From contig CAKOMY010000002.1 in assembly GCA_934096815.1 (NCBI GenBank), positions 124,001-188,000 on the forward strand: a DNA stretch of 64,000 nt, in the 5' to 3' direction. A program made the position numbers and the translations under genes. The first letter of the stretch is position 1; each line of letters starts with the position of its first letter. Shown piece by piece: positions 34,678-42,360 of this stretch. This DNA is from an uncultured Bacilli bacterium. Its GTDB lineage: Bacteria; Bacillota_I; Bacilli_A; RF39; UBA660. Below the pieces are notes generated by a model that saw nothing but the letters and a program-made list of their open reading frames with translations, was not told the DNA's origin and made no database searches.

Positions 34678-35105
34678 CTGCCTAAAAGTTCATCTGCTGA
34701 TACCTTGAATTTAGTACATATTACTTGTAATGTTAGAGTACTAATCAATCTATTACCTGTTTCATATAGAGATAGTGTAGATTGAGCGATTCCACATTCT
34801 TTAGCGAATATTGATTGAGAATAATCCATCTTTTCTCTAAGTTGTTTAATCATTTTACCAATATTAGATTTATTAAGTCTGGGTATTTTAGAATATTGTT
34901 TATTTGCTCTAGATATACCTAAAAGATAATCAACTGATAAATCATATTGATTACATATTTTTACAACTTGTCTTAAAGGTATGGAATCATTTCCATTCTC
35001 CCAATTTGCAACAGTTCCTTTAGTAACCCCTAAAACATATCCAAGTTCTTCTTGTGTCATTTCAAGATTTTCTCTACAGTGTTTCAAATTATTATTAATT
35101 AACAT
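34668..35105 (-). CDS. Tandem XRE helix-turn-helix repressor
   Basis: 145 residues containing two XRE domains in one chain. The first spans residues 5-60 (CRENLEMTQEELGYVLGVTKGTVANWENG), the second 78-140 (LREKMDYSQSIFAKECGIAQSTLSLYETG). There is no effector domain. It is divergent from the 35226 gene with about 120 nt between the starts, a layout typical of a repressor that controls both itself and its neighbour. RBS GGTGAT on the minus strand. Confidence 0.82.
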   Translation of the reverse strand: MLINNNLKHCRENLEMTQEELGYVLGVTKGTVANWENGNDSIPLRQVVKICNQYDLSVDYLLGISRANKQYSKIPRLNKSNIGKMIKQLREKMDYSQSIFAKECGIAQSTLSLYETGNRLISTLTLQVICTKFKVSADELLGRKK

Positions 35106-35178
35106 TATTTATCACCATATTAATTTTCCCATTAAAAAGAGAAATATTACGAAAAGTATGGGTATTGCAATAATTTTG

Positions 35179-35187
35179 TGTTATAAT
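35179..35187 (+). promoter_or_regulatory. Extended -10 promoter of the 35226 gene
   Basis: TGTTATAAT with no recognisable -35 hexamer, about 39 nt before the start codon and in the gap shared with the divergent tandem-HTH repressor. Confidence 0.5.
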
Positions 35188-35225
35188 AGTAAAAGCAGTA
35201 CAAAATAATTTTGAAGGAGATTGAC

Positions 35226-36323
35226 ATGAGGAAAGAACGGACCATTTCAAATATGGAGCAAATAAAAAGGATGAAAGAGTATGCATTAAGTGATGTATAT
35301 TCAAATGGTAGTGATTTATATAAATTACTTGATAAGAAAAAATTAAATTCTTTAATAGTAAAAATTAAAAAGGAAAATATAGATGCTAGCAAATTAGTGT
35401 TTGGTAAAGATACTATTACCTTAGAAGAAAGATTTTTAGAGAATGTAGATAGATATATTACATATATTAGAGATAATTTTTATTTTAGTAGTACTGAACA
35501 ATTTTTAACTATTGAAGAAAGTCTTAAAAATAAATATGCAAAAATATTGTTATGCAAAGACAATATTCATAGTGCAAACAATCAATATGAGAGAATAAAA
35601 AAGTACACCTGTGGATTTATTAGAATGTATCTTTATAGTTTTTATACAAATATAAATCTATTTTCTAAATTATATGAAGATAACACCTATACTAAAAGAT
35701 TAAAGAAAGAGTTATCTAAATACGATTTTGGTGATGATAAAGATATTTTTGAAATAGAGAAGATATTTACAAAAATAGTGTATATAAGAAGAAATAACAT
35801 ATATAATTGTTTTATTCCTATAAATGAAATAGAAAGAAAACACTATGATTTTTATGCTTTTCAATTAGAATGGTGCTTAAAAGATTATTATAGTTTGAAC
35901 TGGAATCAAAGATTCAAATATGGAATTGAAGATAATTTCTTTATTGCTGAAAATGGTAGTACAATATTGTTTAATATTTTAGATAAGGAAAAAGATAAAT
36001 ATATAATAGAATTCGCAGTACAAAGTCCTTATTTTTCAGCAAAGATAAATAATTTTTGTATGAATGATAATGAATTTGATAAGTTACTAAATAGATTTAA
36101 AAAATGTTATTTGACTAGCAAAGATGATAATGTGCTAGATGAAGAAATAGATTTTATTGATTCAGCAATTTCATTTAATTTTTGGAAAGATAAACAAAAC
36201 TATGAATTAGTTGAATTAAGATTTCATTTTAAAAGGACAACAGAATATTACAATGTATCACTTGAAAGAAGTGATATAAAATTGTTTATTAATTTATTAG
36301 AAAATTCAATTAAGAATATTTAG
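35226..36323 (+). CDS. Unknown protein divergent from tandem-HTH repressor
   Basis: Start set at ATG 35226 with AAGGAG 6 nt before it; a TTG at 35211 would lie upstream of that site. 365 residues, cytoplasmic. Residues 1-210 are helical and basic. Residues 215-365 are beta-rich with acidic and aromatic strands (FFIAENGSTILFNIL, YIIEFAVQSPYFSAKINNF, ELVELRFHFKR) and end IKLFINLLENSI. The last part recalls immunity-type proteins such as WapI, but only in general pattern. No motif is recognised. Between an RM operon and a sigma factor, with a dedicated repressor, it is a candidate defence or maintenance effector. Confidence 0.65.
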   Translation: MRKERTISNMEQIKRMKEYALSDVYSNGSDLYKLLDKKKLNSLIVKIKKENIDASKLVFGKDTITLEERFLENVDRYITYIRDNFYFSSTEQFLTIEESLKNKYAKILLCKDNIHSANNQYERIKKYTCGFIRMYLYSFYTNINLFSKLYEDNTYTKRLKKELSKYDFGDDKDIFEIEKIFTKIVYIRRNNIYNCFIPINEIERKHYDFYAFQLEWCLKDYYSLNWNQRFKYGIEDNFFIAENGSTILFNILDKEKDKYIIEFAVQSPYFSAKINNFCMNDNEFDKLLNRFKKCYLTSKDDNVLDEEIDFIDSAISFNFWKDKQNYELVELRFHFKRTTEYYNVSLERSDIKLFINLLENSIKNI

Positions 36324-36352
36324 AAGGATCACTAAACTGTGATTCTTTTCTT
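36324..36352 (+). terminator. Terminator after 35226 gene
   Basis: AAGGATCAC / GTGATTCTT (36324-36332, 36339-36347), one G-U pair, then a T-rich tail. Confidence 0.7.
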
Positions 36353-36380
36353 TTGCTAATAAAAATGTTATAATTAAATA

Positions 36381-36457
36381 GTAGTAGGCTAGCAGATGTT
36401 AGCAAAAATTTTAAAAGCAGTAATGACTTATTTTTGTTGTTACTGCTTTTATTTTTA
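36381..36457 (+). ncRNA. Candidate small RNA between extended -10 box and terminator
   Basis: TGTTATAAT (36366-36374) is followed by about 75 nt with no ORF. The segment has a small hairpin GCTAGC-agat-GTTAGC (36389-36404) and a perfect 11-bp terminator stem AAAAGCAGTAA / TTACTGCTTTT (36413-36423, 36440-36450) with a T tail. It could be a leader of a lost gene instead. Confidence 0.4.
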
Positions 36458-36492
36458 GGAAGTGAAAAAAATATGTAGAAAAAAAGGGAGCA

Positions 36493-36690
36493 ATGAAAGT
36501 TATACTCAGTAATGCATCATGGAAAAGTATAATTTTATCCTCATTGAATTTAGCATTATTATTTATAACTAGTAATTAGCATAAGCAGTACCAGTCTAAT
36601 TACATTGGCAGTATTTATCCATTGCTATGGTGATGCTTATGGGGATAGTATGCAGTAAGGTTCATATTAAAAAGAAAATAATAATTGAAG
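36493..36690 (+). pseudogene. Broken small membrane-protein gene
   Basis: A GGGAG site precedes ATG 36493, which reads 28 codons (MKVILSNASWKSIILSSLNL ...) to a stop at 36577. A hydrophobic and then basic continuation (WQYLSIAMVMLMGIVCSKV) is present in another frame up to about 36680. A two-helix small membrane protein broken by frameshift explains this; the 28-residue peptide might still be made. The gap 36324-36815 otherwise holds only the small RNA candidate and two terminators. Confidence 0.35.
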
Positions 36691-36736
36691 GTGTCAAAGA
36701 TATTCTAGATAGGGATATTTTTGACACCTTTTTTTG
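36688..36736 (+). terminator. Terminator upstream of sigma factor gene
   Basis: AAGGTGTCAAA / TTTGACACCTT (36688-36698, 36720-36730), 11 bp perfect, with more A-U pairs inside, then T7. It insulates the sigma gene from upstream transcription. Confidence 0.85.
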
Positions 36737-36770
36737 TTTAATAAAAGTTTACTTATTTATTCGTGGACCA

Positions 36771-36810
36771 CCTTATCAATTTGATTAAAAAAATTGAATT
36801 GATAAGGAGA
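36771..36810 (+). promoter_or_regulatory. Hairpin that hides the ribosome binding site of the sigma gene
   Basis: CCTTATCAATT (36771-36781) is the perfect reverse complement of AATTGATAAGG (36797-36807). The second arm contains the AAGG of the ribosome binding site AAGGAGA (36804-36810), 6 nt before the start. There is no T run, so it is not a terminator. It would block translation until melted or bound. Confidence 0.65.
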
Positions 36811-36815
36811 ATAAA

Positions 36816-37292
36816 ATGAATAAACATGTAAGTAGAAATAAGGATAAATATAATCCTTATACTTTAGAAGTTAATATAGAAAAGAGTATATATATTTGTA
36901 AATTTAAAGATAGTAAAAATATTTTGCAAGAAATAAAAATAAGCAAAGAAGTTTATGAGGCTTTTGATAAATTTGAACTTGAAGATATTTCACAAATACA
37001 TAAAATAAGAAAACATATAGAACATAATGAAGTATATGAAGAAACACTCTTCCACAGAGCAATAATAGAAACTAAATCGGTAGAAGATGAAGTTGAAAAT
37101 AGGTTGCTTAATGAAGAATTAAAAAATACTATAAAGCTTTTAAATGATATTCAAAAAAGAAGATTAATTAAATATTATTTTGAAGATAAATCATTAGAAG
37201 AAATAGCACTTGAAGAAGGTACATCTCATCAAGCAATAAGTAAAAGTATTCATAAAGCAATAGAAGAAATTCAAAAAAATTTAAAAAAATAA
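36816..37292 (+). CDS. Sigma-70 region 4 type regulator of the element
   Basis: 158 residues. The C-terminal 70 residues are a sigma region 4 HTH: LNDIQKRRLIKYYFEDKSLEEIALEEGTSHQAISKSIHKAIEEIQKNL, here given as LNDIQKRRLIKYYFED and GTSHQAISKSIHKAIEEI. The N-terminal part (YNPYTLEVNIEKSIYICKF, KISKEVYEAFDKFELED) is that of the short sigma-like proteins found in Tn1549-type ICEs and is not region 2. It probably activates transfer genes. A RBS-sequestering hairpin precedes it and a structured RNA region follows it. Confidence 0.85.
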   Translation: MNKHVSRNKDKYNPYTLEVNIEKSIYICKFKDSKNILQEIKISKEVYEAFDKFELEDISQIHKIRKHIEHNEVYEETLFHRAIIETKSVEDEVENRLLNEELKNTIKLLNDIQKRRLIKYYFEDKSLEEIALEEGTSHQAISKSIHKAIEEIQKNLKK

Positions 37293-37313
37293 AAAATTTG
37301 GGTTGCAAAATCG

Positions 37314-37375
37314 TTTTCAAAGTGCCAAACAAGTGAGAAGGATGAATAAATCTTTTCTCGCTTGTTCTTTGAAAA
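37314..37375 (+). other. Long hairpin directly after sigma gene
   Basis: Outer arms TTTTCAAAG / CTTTGAAAA (37314-37322, 37367-37375), then an asymmetric TGCCA bulge, then inner arms AACAAGTGAGAAGGAT / ATCTTTTCTCGCTTGTT (37328-37343, 37350-37366) with a 6-nt loop. More than 20 bp pair in total. No T run follows, so it is more likely a processing or regulatory structure than a terminator. The same DNA could also be a protein-binding site. Confidence 0.75.
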
Positions 37376-37394
37376 TTTAATTGCATTTACTAAA

Positions 37395-37650
37395 TACATT
37401 CCTATTATAACTGGAAACGGTTAGCACATTAGTAGATTCGCTTGTCGGTAAAAATCTGACTATAAAAGGATAGTAGTTCTATCTTTTGCCATGACAAATA
37501 ATAGGGATAATGATACTCCTGCTTAGCCACAATCTCAAATAATGGGAGCAGTTCTGTGAGAACCACAGAAGAGCATAGACTCGTGGAATTGATTAACTAT
37601 CAATCGTTTAGTAATAATCCCTGTTGAGGGTAGTAGGTAAAATATCAACA
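37395..37650 (+). ncRNA. Candidate structured RNA of about 250 nt
   Basis: The 385-nt gap 37293-37677 has no ORF and visibly more G/C than its surroundings. Pairings seen: TTGTC-GGTAAAA with TTTTGCC-AT-GACAA (37442-37453, 37484-37497) enclosing GATAG / CTATC (37469, 37479); TTCTGTG / CACAGAA (37552-37558, 37564-37570); ATTGAT / ATCAAT (37588-37604); AGGGAT / ATCCCT closing the last group (37503-37508, 37617-37622); TGTTGA / TCAACA (37622-37650). It lies in the leader of the 37678 gene. No known riboswitch consensus is recognised. Confidence 0.6.
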
Positions 37651-37677
37651 ATGTAATATATAAGAAAGGATAAGATT

Positions 37678-37908
37678 ATGAAAGAAAAAGAATTTGAAGT
37701 TAGTTTAAAAGTAGTTAAGGAAATAAAAATGTCTATACAATCTACATCTTATGATGAAGCTTTAAAAAGTATAGAAGATGTTGTTTTAAAAGGCGATTAT
37801 GAGAAATTATTTACTAAAGAACAAACAAGAAATTATGTTCAGGTCAATAAAGTAAGTAAAAGACCTTTGTTTTGTAAAAAAAGAGGATTTGTGTTTTTAA
37901 AAAAATGA
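37678..37908 (+). CDS. Small basic protein after structured RNA
   Basis: 76 residues, RBS AAAGGAT. The first 35 residues (EKEFEVSLKVVKEIKMSIQSTSYDEALKSIEDVV) are an alpha-beta pattern of the kind seen in small proteins beside ICE transfer genes, and the end is very basic (RPLFCKKRGFVFLKK). No function is recognised. It is the first gene after the structured leader, so it, or its translation, may be what that leader controls. A short hairpin ATGATG / CATCAT follows the stop. Confidence 0.55.
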   Translation: MKEKEFEVSLKVVKEIKMSIQSTSYDEALKSIEDVVLKGDYEKLFTKEQTRNYVQVNKVSKRPLFCKKRGFVFLKK

Positions 37909-37934
37909 TGGTAACATCATGATGAGGTGAACTT

Positions 37935-38489
37935 ATGAAAAAAATTATAATTCCAGTTATATTATTTGTAATTATTATAATTGGTGTATCTTGTTTTATG
38001 TTCTATTCAAAAACTAAAAATGTAGAAGAAGTAACAAATGAAAATGTTGTTGATACAAAAACAAATATAGAAACTGATAATAATGTTACGGAATCTAGTG
38101 AGGATAAAATCAATGAAATTGAAAATTCTAATGAATTAACTAATTCATCAGCTATTAAGGAATCTAAATCTGAAGAAAAGAAGGAAGAAAAAAAGTCTGA
38201 AGAGAATAATATTAAACAGAACACTACAGATGTAGAAGAACCTAAATCTGAGGATAAAAAAACCGCATGGGATGAATTAGGAATAAGTGAATATGATTAT
38301 TATCATAAACCCATGTGGAATTGGCAACGAATTGATTTTTCTATTGATGAATATAAAACAGAACAAAAAACAAAAGAAGCATGTATATCTAAAGGAAATG
38401 AATACTTTGAACAAGGAATTGGATATTCTTGTTCTAGTGTTACAAGTTATGCTGGAACATACTTAGGTGAAATGCTTAAAACATTTTGA
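37935..38489 (+). CDS. Exported protein with acidic linker
   Basis: 184 residues. An N-terminal hydrophobic segment (4-24) includes VSC at 18-20, so it may be a lipoprotein or a membrane anchor. Residues 30-115 are a Glu/Ser/Lys/Asn low-complexity spacer. The C-terminal 65 residues carry a compact domain (DYYHKPMWNWQRIDFSIDEY, ACISKGNEYFEQGIGYSCSS) with two Cys. Such exported small proteins often precede the adhesin gene in ICEs; the function is unknown. RBS GATGAGGTGA. Confidence 0.6.
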   Translation: MKKIIIPVILFVIIIIGVSCFMFYSKTKNVEEVTNENVVDTKTNIETDNNVTESSEDKINEIENSNELTNSSAIKESKSEEKKEEKKSEENNIKQNTTDVEEPKSEDKKTAWDELGISEYDYYHKPMWNWQRIDFSIDEYKTEQKTKEACISKGNEYFEQGIGYSCSSVTSYAGTYLGEMLKTF

Positions 38490-38511
38490 CATCGTGATTG
38501 ATGTCTTTTTT
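38488..38511 (+). terminator. Weak terminator before adhesin gene
   Basis: GACATC / GATGTC (38488-38493, 38500-38505) and T7. The adhesin start must be after it. Confidence 0.55.
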
Positions 38512-38530
38512 TATGAAAGAGGGTGTTAAA

Positions 38531-41338
38531 TTGAAAAGAAAAATTTTAAAGTACACTATGATTGGTGTATTTTTATTTATGGCTTTTTTAGGAATTGAAA
38601 AAGTCAATGCTGAAGTTTATTCAGGACAAGCAATATGGCCATCAGAACATATTTCAAATATATTTATTAGGAAATATAGAAGTGATGGATATATTAAATA
38701 TCAACAAGCTAGATTTATGAGAAGGAGCGAAGACAATGCCTTTGTATATTGTTTACAACCATTTGTAGATATTGACAATAATCTTCCTTATTACAATATT
38801 GCAAGGAGCGATTATGCTAGTGTATTAAATATAAGTGAAGAGCAATGGAATAGAATAGCTTTACTAGCTTATTATGGATACCAATATAATGAAAACGGAT
38901 ACGATCATACAAATAAAAAGTGGTATGCTATAACTCAAGTAATGATATGGAGAACTATTGAACCACAAAATAAGTTTGTATTTACCGATACATTAAATGG
39001 TAATGATTTATCGGATAAATTTGCAGATGAAATAGCAGAAATGGATTCGTTAGTAAATAATCATTATACAAGACCAAATTTTAATGCTGAAAACTTAAAT
39101 ATTCCATTAGGTCAAAGTAAAACATTAACAGATTCAAATGATGTTTTAAAATATTTTAGTATTGCATCAACTGAAAATGTTACTGCTAAAATTGAAGGCA
39201 ATAATTTGATTATAACTGCAACTGGTATTGGTGATGCAAAAGTTAATTTAGTAAAAAAAGCAACTAAACATTCTGCACCACCAATTGTTTATTTTAAAGA
39301 AGGTTCTCAAAATGTTATGAGGGTAGGTTATTATGATCCACTTCCTGCACTATTTAATTTAAAAGTAATTGGAGGAAGAGTTGAAATTAATAAAAAGGAT
39401 AGTGATACTAAAAATAGTTATCCACAAGGCAATGCTAGTTTAGAAAATGCCATCTATGGAATTTATAATACTAGCGATGAAAAAATAGGTGAATTAAAGA
39501 CTGATGCTAATGGATATGCAATTAGTGATTATCTTCCTAGTTTAGGAGAATTTTATATTAAAGAAATAACTCCAAGTAAAGGTTATACTTTAGACAAAAA
39601 TAAATATTCATTCGTACTTAATGAAAATGTTTTGCTTGAAAGTTTAGATGTTTATGAAAAAGTAAAAGAAACTGATTTAACAATATTTAAAGTATTTGCT
39701 AATTCTAAAACAGGTATTTTAACTCCAGAGCCAAATGTAACTTTTGAAATATTTTTAAATAATTGTACTCCTAGACTTTTAAAAAGCAAGAGTACTCAAA
39801 AGCAAATGGGTAATAATGTTTGCTATATTGATAAAATTACTACTGATAAAAACGGATATGCAGAAATAAAACTTCCTTATGGTAGTTATACATTTAAACA
39901 AATAACTAGTACACCTAATTATGAAAAAGTAGATGATTTTGAGTTTGTTGTAGGAGATGATACAGATTCAAATACATACAAATTAATTTCAAATGCTGAA
40001 ATAACTGCTAAATTAAAAGTTATTAAAGTTGATAAAGATACAGGAGAAGTTATTCCAAGAAGTGGTATAACATTTAAAATAAAATCACTTGCTAGTGATG
40101 ATTATGTTTGTCAAACAGTTACATATCCAAAAGCAGAAACTTTATGTGAATTTAAAACTGATGATAATGGAGTATTAATTACACCATATCCTTTAATATC
40201 TGGAAAATATAAATTAGAAGAGGTAGATCAAGTTATTGATGGTTATTTATGGAATAAAGAATCAAAAGAATTTGAAATAAGTGAAAATTCTAATTTGATA
40301 ACTGACAATAAATATGGTGTATTATTTGAAACAAAATTTGAAAACCAAGCAGTTAAAGGAAAGATTGAAATTAATAAAAAGGGTGAAAAATTTGTTATAG
40401 ATGATAATAAATATTCTTATGAAGAAATACCACTTGAAAAAGTAAAATATGGACTTTATGATGAGAATAAACAATTAATTGCAGAGGTAACAACAGATTC
40501 TAATGGATATGCTAAAATTGAAAACTTAAAATTGGGTAAATACTTCTTAAAAGAATTAGAAACAAATGGTAATCATGTTATTGATTCTAAGGAATATGAA
40601 GTAGAACTAAAATATAAGGATCAATATACAGCAGTAATATCTAAAGTATTTAATTTTACAAATAAATTATCCAAAGGGAAATTAGAATTTACTAAAAAAG
40701 ATTTTACAACATCAGATACTATTCCAAATACTAAAATTGAGATTTATTTAAATGATGATGAAGAAAAACTTATTGGTGAGTATGTAACAGATAAAGATGG
40801 TAAAGTAATTATTGACAATTTACCTGCAGGTCATAAATATTTTATTTTAGAAAAAGAAGCTCCAGAAGGATATATTTTAAACACTGAAAAGATTGAGTTT
40901 GAAATAAAGGAAAATGGAGAAATAGTAAAATCTGAAATGACTAATATTAAAATCAAATCTAAATTGATAATTAATAAGGTAGATTCTAATAATAATCCAC
41001 TAGCTGGAGTAGTTATTGGTATCTATGATTTAAATGATAATCTACTTGGTGAATATACTACTGATGAAAATGGTATTATAGAAGTGGAATTAGAATACGG
41101 AAGTTATTATTATAAAGAAATTTCTACACTTGAACATTATGTTTTAAATAATGATAAAAATTATTTTAAAGTAGAAAAAGATGGTGAGATAATAAATTCT
41201 ACTTTAGTTAATGATTTAGAAGAAGTAGAAGTGCCAAATACTAATTTAAATAGAAATTATACTAAATACATTATTTCTTTATCAATTGGATTAGTAGGAT
41301 TGGGGATAATCTTATATGAAAAGAAAAAAAGAAAATAA
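38531..41338 (+). CDS. Sortase-anchored thioester adhesin with SpaA/Cna-B repeats
   Basis: TTG 38531 is chosen because it follows GAGGGTG and begins a normal signal peptide (MKRKILKYTMIGVFLF ... VNA). Earlier in-frame codons lie in the terminator. About 935 residues. The N-terminal thioester domain has FVYCLQPF and ITQVMIWR, the Cys/Gln pair that forms a reactive bond to host surfaces. Five to six SpaA/Cna-B beta domains follow, each with a KLKVIKVDKDTG-type start and an E in KEI or LEE near the end for isopeptide bonds. The C-terminus has VPNTN, a membrane helix and KKKRK. The sorting motif differs from LPxTG and matches the sortase next door. Role: attachment during mating or to host. Confidence 0.85.
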   Translation: MKRKILKYTMIGVFLFMAFLGIEKVNAEVYSGQAIWPSEHISNIFIRKYRSDGYIKYQQARFMRRSEDNAFVYCLQPFVDIDNNLPYYNIARSDYASVLNISEEQWNRIALLAYYGYQYNENGYDHTNKKWYAITQVMIWRTIEPQNKFVFTDTLNGNDLSDKFADEIAEMDSLVNNHYTRPNFNAENLNIPLGQSKTLTDSNDVLKYFSIASTENVTAKIEGNNLIITATGIGDAKVNLVKKATKHSAPPIVYFKEGSQNVMRVGYYDPLPALFNLKVIGGRVEINKKDSDTKNSYPQGNASLENAIYGIYNTSDEKIGELKTDANGYAISDYLPSLGEFYIKEITPSKGYTLDKNKYSFVLNENVLLESLDVYEKVKETDLTIFKVFANSKTGILTPEPNVTFEIFLNNCTPRLLKSKSTQKQMGNNVCYIDKITTDKNGYAEIKLPYGSYTFKQITSTPNYEKVDDFEFVVGDDTDSNTYKLISNAEITAKLKVIKVDKDTGEVIPRSGITFKIKSLASDDYVCQTVTYPKAETLCEFKTDDNGVLITPYPLISGKYKLEEVDQVIDGYLWNKESKEFEISENSNLITDNKYGVLFETKFENQAVKGKIEINKKGEKFVIDDNKYSYEEIPLEKVKYGLYDENKQLIAEVTTDSNGYAKIENLKLGKYFLKELETNGNHVIDSKEYEVELKYKDQYTAVISKVFNFTNKLSKGKLEFTKKDFTTSDTIPNTKIEIYLNDDEEKLIGEYVTDKDGKVIIDNLPAGHKYFILEKEAPEGYILNTEKIEFEIKENGEIVKSEMTNIKIKSKLIINKVDSNNNPLAGVVIGIYDLNDNLLGEYTTDENGIIEVELEYGSYYYKEISTLEHYVLNNDKNYFKVEKDGEIINSTLVNDLEEVEVPNTNLNRNYTKYIISLSIGLVGLGIILYEKKKRK

Positions 41339-41948
41339 AATAGTATTAATTATAGGATTTATATTAATAATAATTTCAGTTTTTATTTTTACTTTTGATA
41401 TTTATAAAAATACAAAAAAAGAAGTGCAAGAGGTTAAGATGGTAGATGACTTCTTTATAGAAGAAGAACACTCTGAGGAAGTTATTCCTCAAGAGCAATT
41501 AAAAGAGGAAGATAATAAAAAATCTTCCTCACCATCTTATAATTATATTGCTATTCTTGAAATACCAAGTATAGATTTGAAAAGAGGTATTGTTGATTAT
41601 AATAGTAGATATAATAATGTTAGGTATAATATTCAAATAATTGAACATTCACAAATGCCTGATGTTGAAAATAGTAATTTAATACTAGCAGGACATAATG
41701 GAACGAGTGGTGTTTCTTTTTTTAGAAACTTATATAAATTGAAGGAAGATTCATTAATATATATCTATTATGATGGAATTAAATATATTTATAAACTAAA
41801 TAATTCCTATGATACAGATAAAGATGGTAAGGTTAAAATTGTAAGAAATAGATATAAAAATACGATAACTCTTATTACTTGTAAAAAAGGTACTAAAGAT
41901 AAGCAAACTATCTTTATAGGGTATTTATTTGATAAGGTGGAGTATTAG
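41316..41948 (+). CDS. Sortase dedicated to the adjacent adhesin
   Basis: 210 residues. An N-terminal membrane helix (8-28), an acidic spacer, then the sortase barrel. The catalytic His is in LAGHNGTSG near 127 and the Cys in ITLITCKKG near 190. The usual Arg after the Cys is replaced: the position reads DKQTIFIG, with Lys/Gln. The order of gene and substrate and the 23-nt overlap with the adhesin gene fit a dedicated pair. It joins the VPNTN protein to the cell wall. The non-canonical Arg position may reduce or shift activity, or the alignment by eye may be off by a few residues. Confidence 0.82.
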   Translation: MKRKKENKIVLIIGFILIIISVFIFTFDIYKNTKKEVQEVKMVDDFFIEEEHSEEVIPQEQLKEEDNKKSSSPSYNYIAILEIPSIDLKRGIVDYNSRYNNVRYNIQIIEHSQMPDVENSNLILAGHNGTSGVSFFRNLYKLKEDSLIYIYYDGIKYIYKLNNSYDTDKDGKVKIVRNRYKNTITLITCKKGTKDKQTIFIGYLFDKVEY

Positions 41949-42226
41949 TGTATGAAAAATATTCTAAGATACCTTTATCAATTAAAAATAATACGAATTT
42001 AAGTAGTAATGCAAAATTACTATATGGAGATATTCAACTACTATGTTATAAGAATGGATATTGTTTTGCTACTAATAAGCACTTAGCTGAAAGTATTTCT
42101 GTTACTGAAAGAACTATTACAAGAGTATTAAGTGAACTTGAAAAAAATAATTTAATAAAAATAGTGTATTTGAAGAACAAGAGGAATATTTATTTAGTGT
42201 CTAGGGTAGAAAATATTTCCATCTAG
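41948..42226 (+). CDS. Winged-helix protein (replisome-organiser N-terminal type), short
   Basis: 92 residues, GTG start right at the sortase stop with GGTGGAG before it. MYEKYSKIPLSI then NLSSNAKLLYGDIQLL and FATNKHLAESISVTERTITRVLSELEKNNLI give the HTH found at the N-terminus of ICE and phage replication proteins. Full-length relatives continue with a variable Asn-rich tail. Here the frame ends early inside a 22-bp tandem repeat at 42201; one unit is not a multiple of three, so duplication changed the frame. It may still bind DNA near the AT-rich 42240-42350 segment. Confidence 0.7.
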   Translation: MYEKYSKIPLSIKNNTNLSSNAKLLYGDIQLLCYKNGYCFATNKHLAESISVTERTITRVLSELEKNNLIKIVYLKNKRNIYLVSRVENISI

Positions 42227-42244
42227 GGTAGAAGATATTTCCAT
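42201..42244 (+). repeat. 22-bp tandem duplication at end of winged-helix gene
   Basis: CTAGGGTAGAAAATATTTCC plus AT (42201-42222) is repeated at 42223-42244 with a single A-to-G change. The stop of the winged-helix gene lies at the junction. Next to it is a very AT-rich stretch of about 110 nt with repeated TAATATAA words, which has no ORF and could be an unwinding element. Confidence 0.8.
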
Positions 42245-42360
42245 CCACGATGGAAGTTTTGTCTAACATAATATAATAAGTTAATATAAAGAATTAATAT
42301 AACAAGAATATAAATAATAATTTAAATTAATATAAATATTTATACAGAAAGGATTTGATT

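Noticed and set aside
35095..35392. Two minus-strand frames of 69 and 81 codons opposite the 35226 gene start
   Set aside because: They overlap a well-supported gene with promoter and ribosome binding site and show only hydrophobic noise.
36576..36640. CATAAGC / GCTTATG inverted repeat
   Set aside because: Only 7 bp with a loop of about 50 nt inside a decayed gene, compatible with chance.
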